This document shows positions 14,314-16,294 of a stretch of DNA of 16,294 nucleotides, piece by piece (the stretch's first letter is position 1; each line of letters begins with the position of its first letter). The stretch is taken from NCBI GenBank assembly GCA_020056205.1, contig JAGVIF010000348.1:1-16294 (forward strand). Reading direction: 5' to 3'. The notes beneath the pieces were generated by a model. The model ran no database searches and was not told the origin of the DNA. It saw nothing but the letters and a program-made list of their open reading frames with translations. Position numbers and translations under genes: made by a program. This DNA comes from Lentisphaeria bacterium (lineage in GTDB: Bacteria > Verrucomicrobiota > Lentisphaeria > Victivallales > GWF2-50-93).

Positions 14314-15537
14314 TCAGTCGTCCGTTCCGCCGCCGGAAACGGTATGTCGTAATTGCCATTTTCCATTTGAAAAATTCCATAGGTGAGGCGAGCGGAATTT
14401 ATCGCACAATTCAAGGAAGCGCGCTGGTTTAATTTCGAGATAATCCATTATTTCATTAAAGTATTTTTCAGGAAATTCTCCATCGAATTTCTTGACCAGC
14501 GCTATCCCTTCCTCTCTTGTGAGATGATTGTTTCTTATTTCCTGTGAAGCGTCATATGTTGCTCTTCCGATTCCGAATTTTATATACGTTGTATAGTAGT
14601 GGAGATCATCGATTTTATCGTCAATGCTGTTATATTTACTATACGTTCCCTGAGTCCTAAAAGGCCTTGTCTGGAAATCAATATGTTCGACAGAGTAGTA
14701 ATAAGCCTCTTGCGGAGTCCATTTTAAATAATAGCCAAGATAGTGAACCTCGATATTGCTTTTTGAAAGCTCTTCCACAGGAGGAGGAAGAAAAGCCATA
14801 AGATCGCATAAGTCAATTTTGTATTTGTTGATAAGTTCATTTATTGAAACACCGCCGAGATATACTTCATCTATATTGCTGATGGAATGGTAAGATTGGT
14901 CTCTTAAGGATGTCGAGTTGTCAGCAATTGGATTCCCGTATTCAGCCTCATTTTCTCCATAGAATATCAATGGGACATCATATTTAAGAGCGATTTTAGG
15001 CGCAATATTCTTTTGACCAAGGATAAATGTTTGGAACGGATGTAAAATGTTCTCAATGGACAGTTTAGTCAATAATTTCATCACTTTTCCGTTACGATTG
15101 AAGCTGATATTGTCAAATCCGCCCATGACAATCCAATTCATGAAATTCTTATAACCATAATCAGTATATAGGATTGGCGGCCATGTTACTGTCAGTGGAT
15201 GCATTCCGTATTTGTATTTTAAAATATGCGATGCATAAACGCTGTCTTTCCCTCCGCTGCCGGGCACAATGCAGTCATAATGACCATCATTTCTTCTATG
15301 CTTGTCCAATAGCTGCAAAAGCTCGTTTTCCCTTTTAGCCCATTGTATATTTTGCTTGCTTTCGGAATATCTGCATGCGTCGCAGACGCCTTCTTTATCA
15401 AAATTAATTGTCCGCTTATTGCTGTTTGCGCTGTGTTTGAACTCCGGCGCAGAGATAGGTCTCTGGTTCGACATTACACATTTTTTGCAGAACCTGATTT
15501 CACTTGGCAGTCCGTATTTAACTTCAAGCATTTCCAT
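14314..15537 (-). CDS. wbpG: N-acetyl sugar amidotransferase (WbpG/PseA family)
   Basis: 407 aa. The ATP-pyrophosphatase loop PGSGGKDS (92-99) activates the substrate by adenylation, as in GMP synthetase and NAD synthetase. Two cysteine pairs before it (C17/C20 and C52/C55) probably bind zinc and are typical of the family. WbpG and PseA convert an acetamido group of a nucleotide-linked sugar into an acetamidino group, using ammonia from a HisH/HisF-like partner. CGGAGG lies 7 bases before the ATG at 15537 and the start overlaps the hisH-like gene by 14 bases, which strongly ties the two. The sugar (for example 2,3-diacetamido-mannuronate or a pseudaminic-type sugar) cannot be read here. The C-terminus ends in a short GGGTDD tail. 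Confidence 0.92.
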   Translation of the reverse strand: MEMLEVKYGLPSEIRFCKKCVMSNQRPISAPEFKHSANSNKRTINFDKEGVCDACRYSESKQNIQWAKRENELLQLLDKHRRNDGHYDCIVPGSGGKDSVYASHILKYKYGMHPLTVTWPPILYTDYGYKNFMNWIVMGGFDNISFNRNGKVMKLLTKLSIENILHPFQTFILGQKNIAPKIALKYDVPLIFYGENEAEYGNPIADNSTSLRDQSYHSISNIDEVYLGGVSINELINKYKIDLCDLMAFLPPPVEELSKSNIEVHYLGYYLKWTPQEAYYYSVEHIDFQTRPFRTQGTYSKYNSIDDKIDDLHYYTTYIKFGIGRATYDASQEIRNNHLTREEGIALVKKFDGEFPEKYFNEIMDYLEIKPARFLELCDKFRSPHLWNFSNGKWQLRHTVSGGGTDD

Positions 15538-16189
15538 GGTTCATCCTCCGATTTTCTAAAAATAATCTCCAATTATTATAAATACTGATTCCTTTGTCGC
15601 CGCTTTTTTCGGGGTGGAACTGAAAGCCAATGATGTTCCCTTTAGTAATAGACGAACAATACTCAAAGCCATCATACGAGGAAGAGGTTAGGGAAAACGT
15701 GTTTTGCGATGGAGTAACGTAGTATGAATGGACAAAATACATATATGAATTATTCTCAATATTGTCGAGACAGTAATTTGATTTTAGCATAACAATATTA
15801 TTCCATCCGATAAAAGGGATTTTTAGCTTGTTGTTGTTGAAGCTTGAAGGGAATATTTTTACCGTGCCGGGAATAAAATCCAATCCTTTGTTAATTCCAA
15901 ATTCTTCGCTTTCCGAAAATAAAAGCTGCATCCCTAGGCAGATACACATGAGAGGCTTGTCGCGCGCAAATATATATCTGAGAGGATCGATTAACTTTAA
16001 ACTCTTTAAATTGTTCATAGCGTCCCCGAATGCGCCTACACCCGGCAGGATGACGCCGTCTGCGGTTATTATCTCGTCAGGATTGGATGTTATGACGGGT
16101 TCCATCCCGGCTTTTATGCATGCATGTTTAACGCTGAATATGTTGCACATGTTATAATCAATAATGGCAATTTTAATGTTGTTTGTCAT
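15524..16189 (-). CDS. hisH: HisH-like glutamine amidotransferase (ammonia donor for WbpG)
   Basis: 221 aa, slightly longer than histidine-pathway HisH. The class I glutaminase triad is present: C84 in CICLGMQLL, H192 and E194 in FQFHPEKSG. VILPGVGAFGDAM (46-58) is the usual oxyanion and substrate segment. One position before the nucleophile motif that is usually Gly (GICLGMQ) is Cys82 here. The protein hydrolyses glutamine; in the O-antigen setting the ammonia goes through a HisF-like barrel to WbpG. Its start at 16189 has no strong ribosome binding site, and the reading frame stays open to the right edge with no start codon. No HisF lies between this gene and wbpG or within the 105 bases upstream, so that partner must lie outside the window or be absent. 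A role in histidine synthesis is unlikely here. Confidence 0.9.
   Translation of the reverse strand: MTNNIKIAIIDYNMCNIFSVKHACIKAGMEPVITSNPDEIITADGVILPGVGAFGDAMNNLKSLKLIDPLRYIFARDKPLMCICLGMQLLFSESEEFGINKGLDFIPGTVKIFPSSFNNNKLKIPFIGWNNIVMLKSNYCLDNIENNSYMYFVHSYYVTPSQNTFSLTSSSYDGFEYCSSITKGNIIGFQFHPEKSGDKGISIYNNWRLFLENRRMNHGNA
15545..15550 (-). promoter_or_regulatory. Ribosome binding site of the amidotransferase gene
   Basis: CGGAGG on the minus strand, 7 bases before ATG 15537 and inside the last codons of the hisH-like gene. It settles the start and explains the 14-base overlap. Confidence 0.7.
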
Positions 16190-16294
16190 GTCTATGAGCC
16201 AATTGCAAAACTCAAAACCGATGCCGATGAAGGAGATTATGAAATTCAGACGAGCCGCAAAACCGGAGGCATACCCGAGGCGGTATGTCGAGGA
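16190..16294 (-). repeat. Repeat-like leader at the right edge (cut off)
   Basis: 105 bases upstream of hisH with no supported gene. Two of the three minus-strand frames are closed; the third is open but has no ordinary start and yields an unlikely peptide (SSTYRLGYASGFAARLN...). CATACC at 16270-16275 and GGTATG at 16282-16287 form a perfect 6-base stem with a 6-base loop. The sequence is richer in G+C than the hisH gene beside it and has the feel of an interspersed repeat. Whether it is multicopy cannot be tested here. Confidence 0.35.

Noticed and set aside
15524..16189. HisH as part of histidine biosynthesis
   Set aside because: No other his gene is near, and it overlaps a WbpG-type amidotransferase, the known surface-sugar partner.

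Overview
This 16.3 kb window is one strand-uniform block of cell-surface polysaccharide genes. Every gene I can support lies on the minus strand, so transcription runs from the right edge towards the left. Gaps are mostly under 75 bases, and several genes overlap by 4 or 14 bases, so it reads as one or a few long operons. The content fits an O-antigen, capsule or related surface-glycan locus of a Gram-negative-like bacterium using the standard bacterial code. Two cobalamin-binding radical SAM proteins, a GxxExxY gene with CACGAAG-type repeats and a moderate A+T-rich composition would suit a deltaproteobacterial or candidate-phylum anaerobe. That placement is inference; nothing here fixes the taxon.

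Right to left, in transcription order: a short repeat-like stretch at the right edge (16190-16294); a HisH-type glutaminase and a WbpG/PseA-type N-acetyl sugar amidotransferase, a pair known from acetamidino-sugar synthesis; a CgeB-like glycosyltransferase; a small GxxExxY gene framed by three copies of a 9-base-periodic CACGAAG repeat; a GT4 glycosyltransferase; a B12-binding radical SAM protein; a GtrB/DPM1-like membrane GT2 whose first beta strand is encoded upstream of its first ordinary start codon; an extended SDR epimerase/dehydratase; two consecutive class I methyltransferases; a GT-C type membrane glycosyltransferase; a GmhB-like zinc HAD phosphatase, a sugar-1-phosphate nucleotidyltransferase and a second GT2, coupled through 4-base overlaps; two tandem small membrane proteins with cytosolic winged-helix-like tails; a second B12-binding radical SAM protein; and the first 33 codons of a probable membrane protein at the left edge.

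How they work together, by inference: the phosphatase and nucleotidyltransferase would make an activated sugar (heptose is the best guess); HisH and WbpG would amidate a diacetamido sugar; the SDR, methyltransferases and radical SAM enzymes would modify sugars or lipid-linked intermediates; and the GT2, GT4, CgeB-like and GT-C proteins would assemble or decorate the glycan at the membrane. No flippase, polymerase, HisF, heptose isomerase or heptose kinase is in the window, so the locus clearly continues on both sides.

The least explained elements are the tandem membrane/winged-helix pair, the GxxExxY cassette with its repeats, the probable ATT-initiated GT2 and the edge repeat. G+C content is uneven: about 45-50% around 11.5-14.3 kb against roughly 30-37% in most of 4.7-11.4 kb and 14.4-16.2 kb, which suggests assembly from pieces of different origin.
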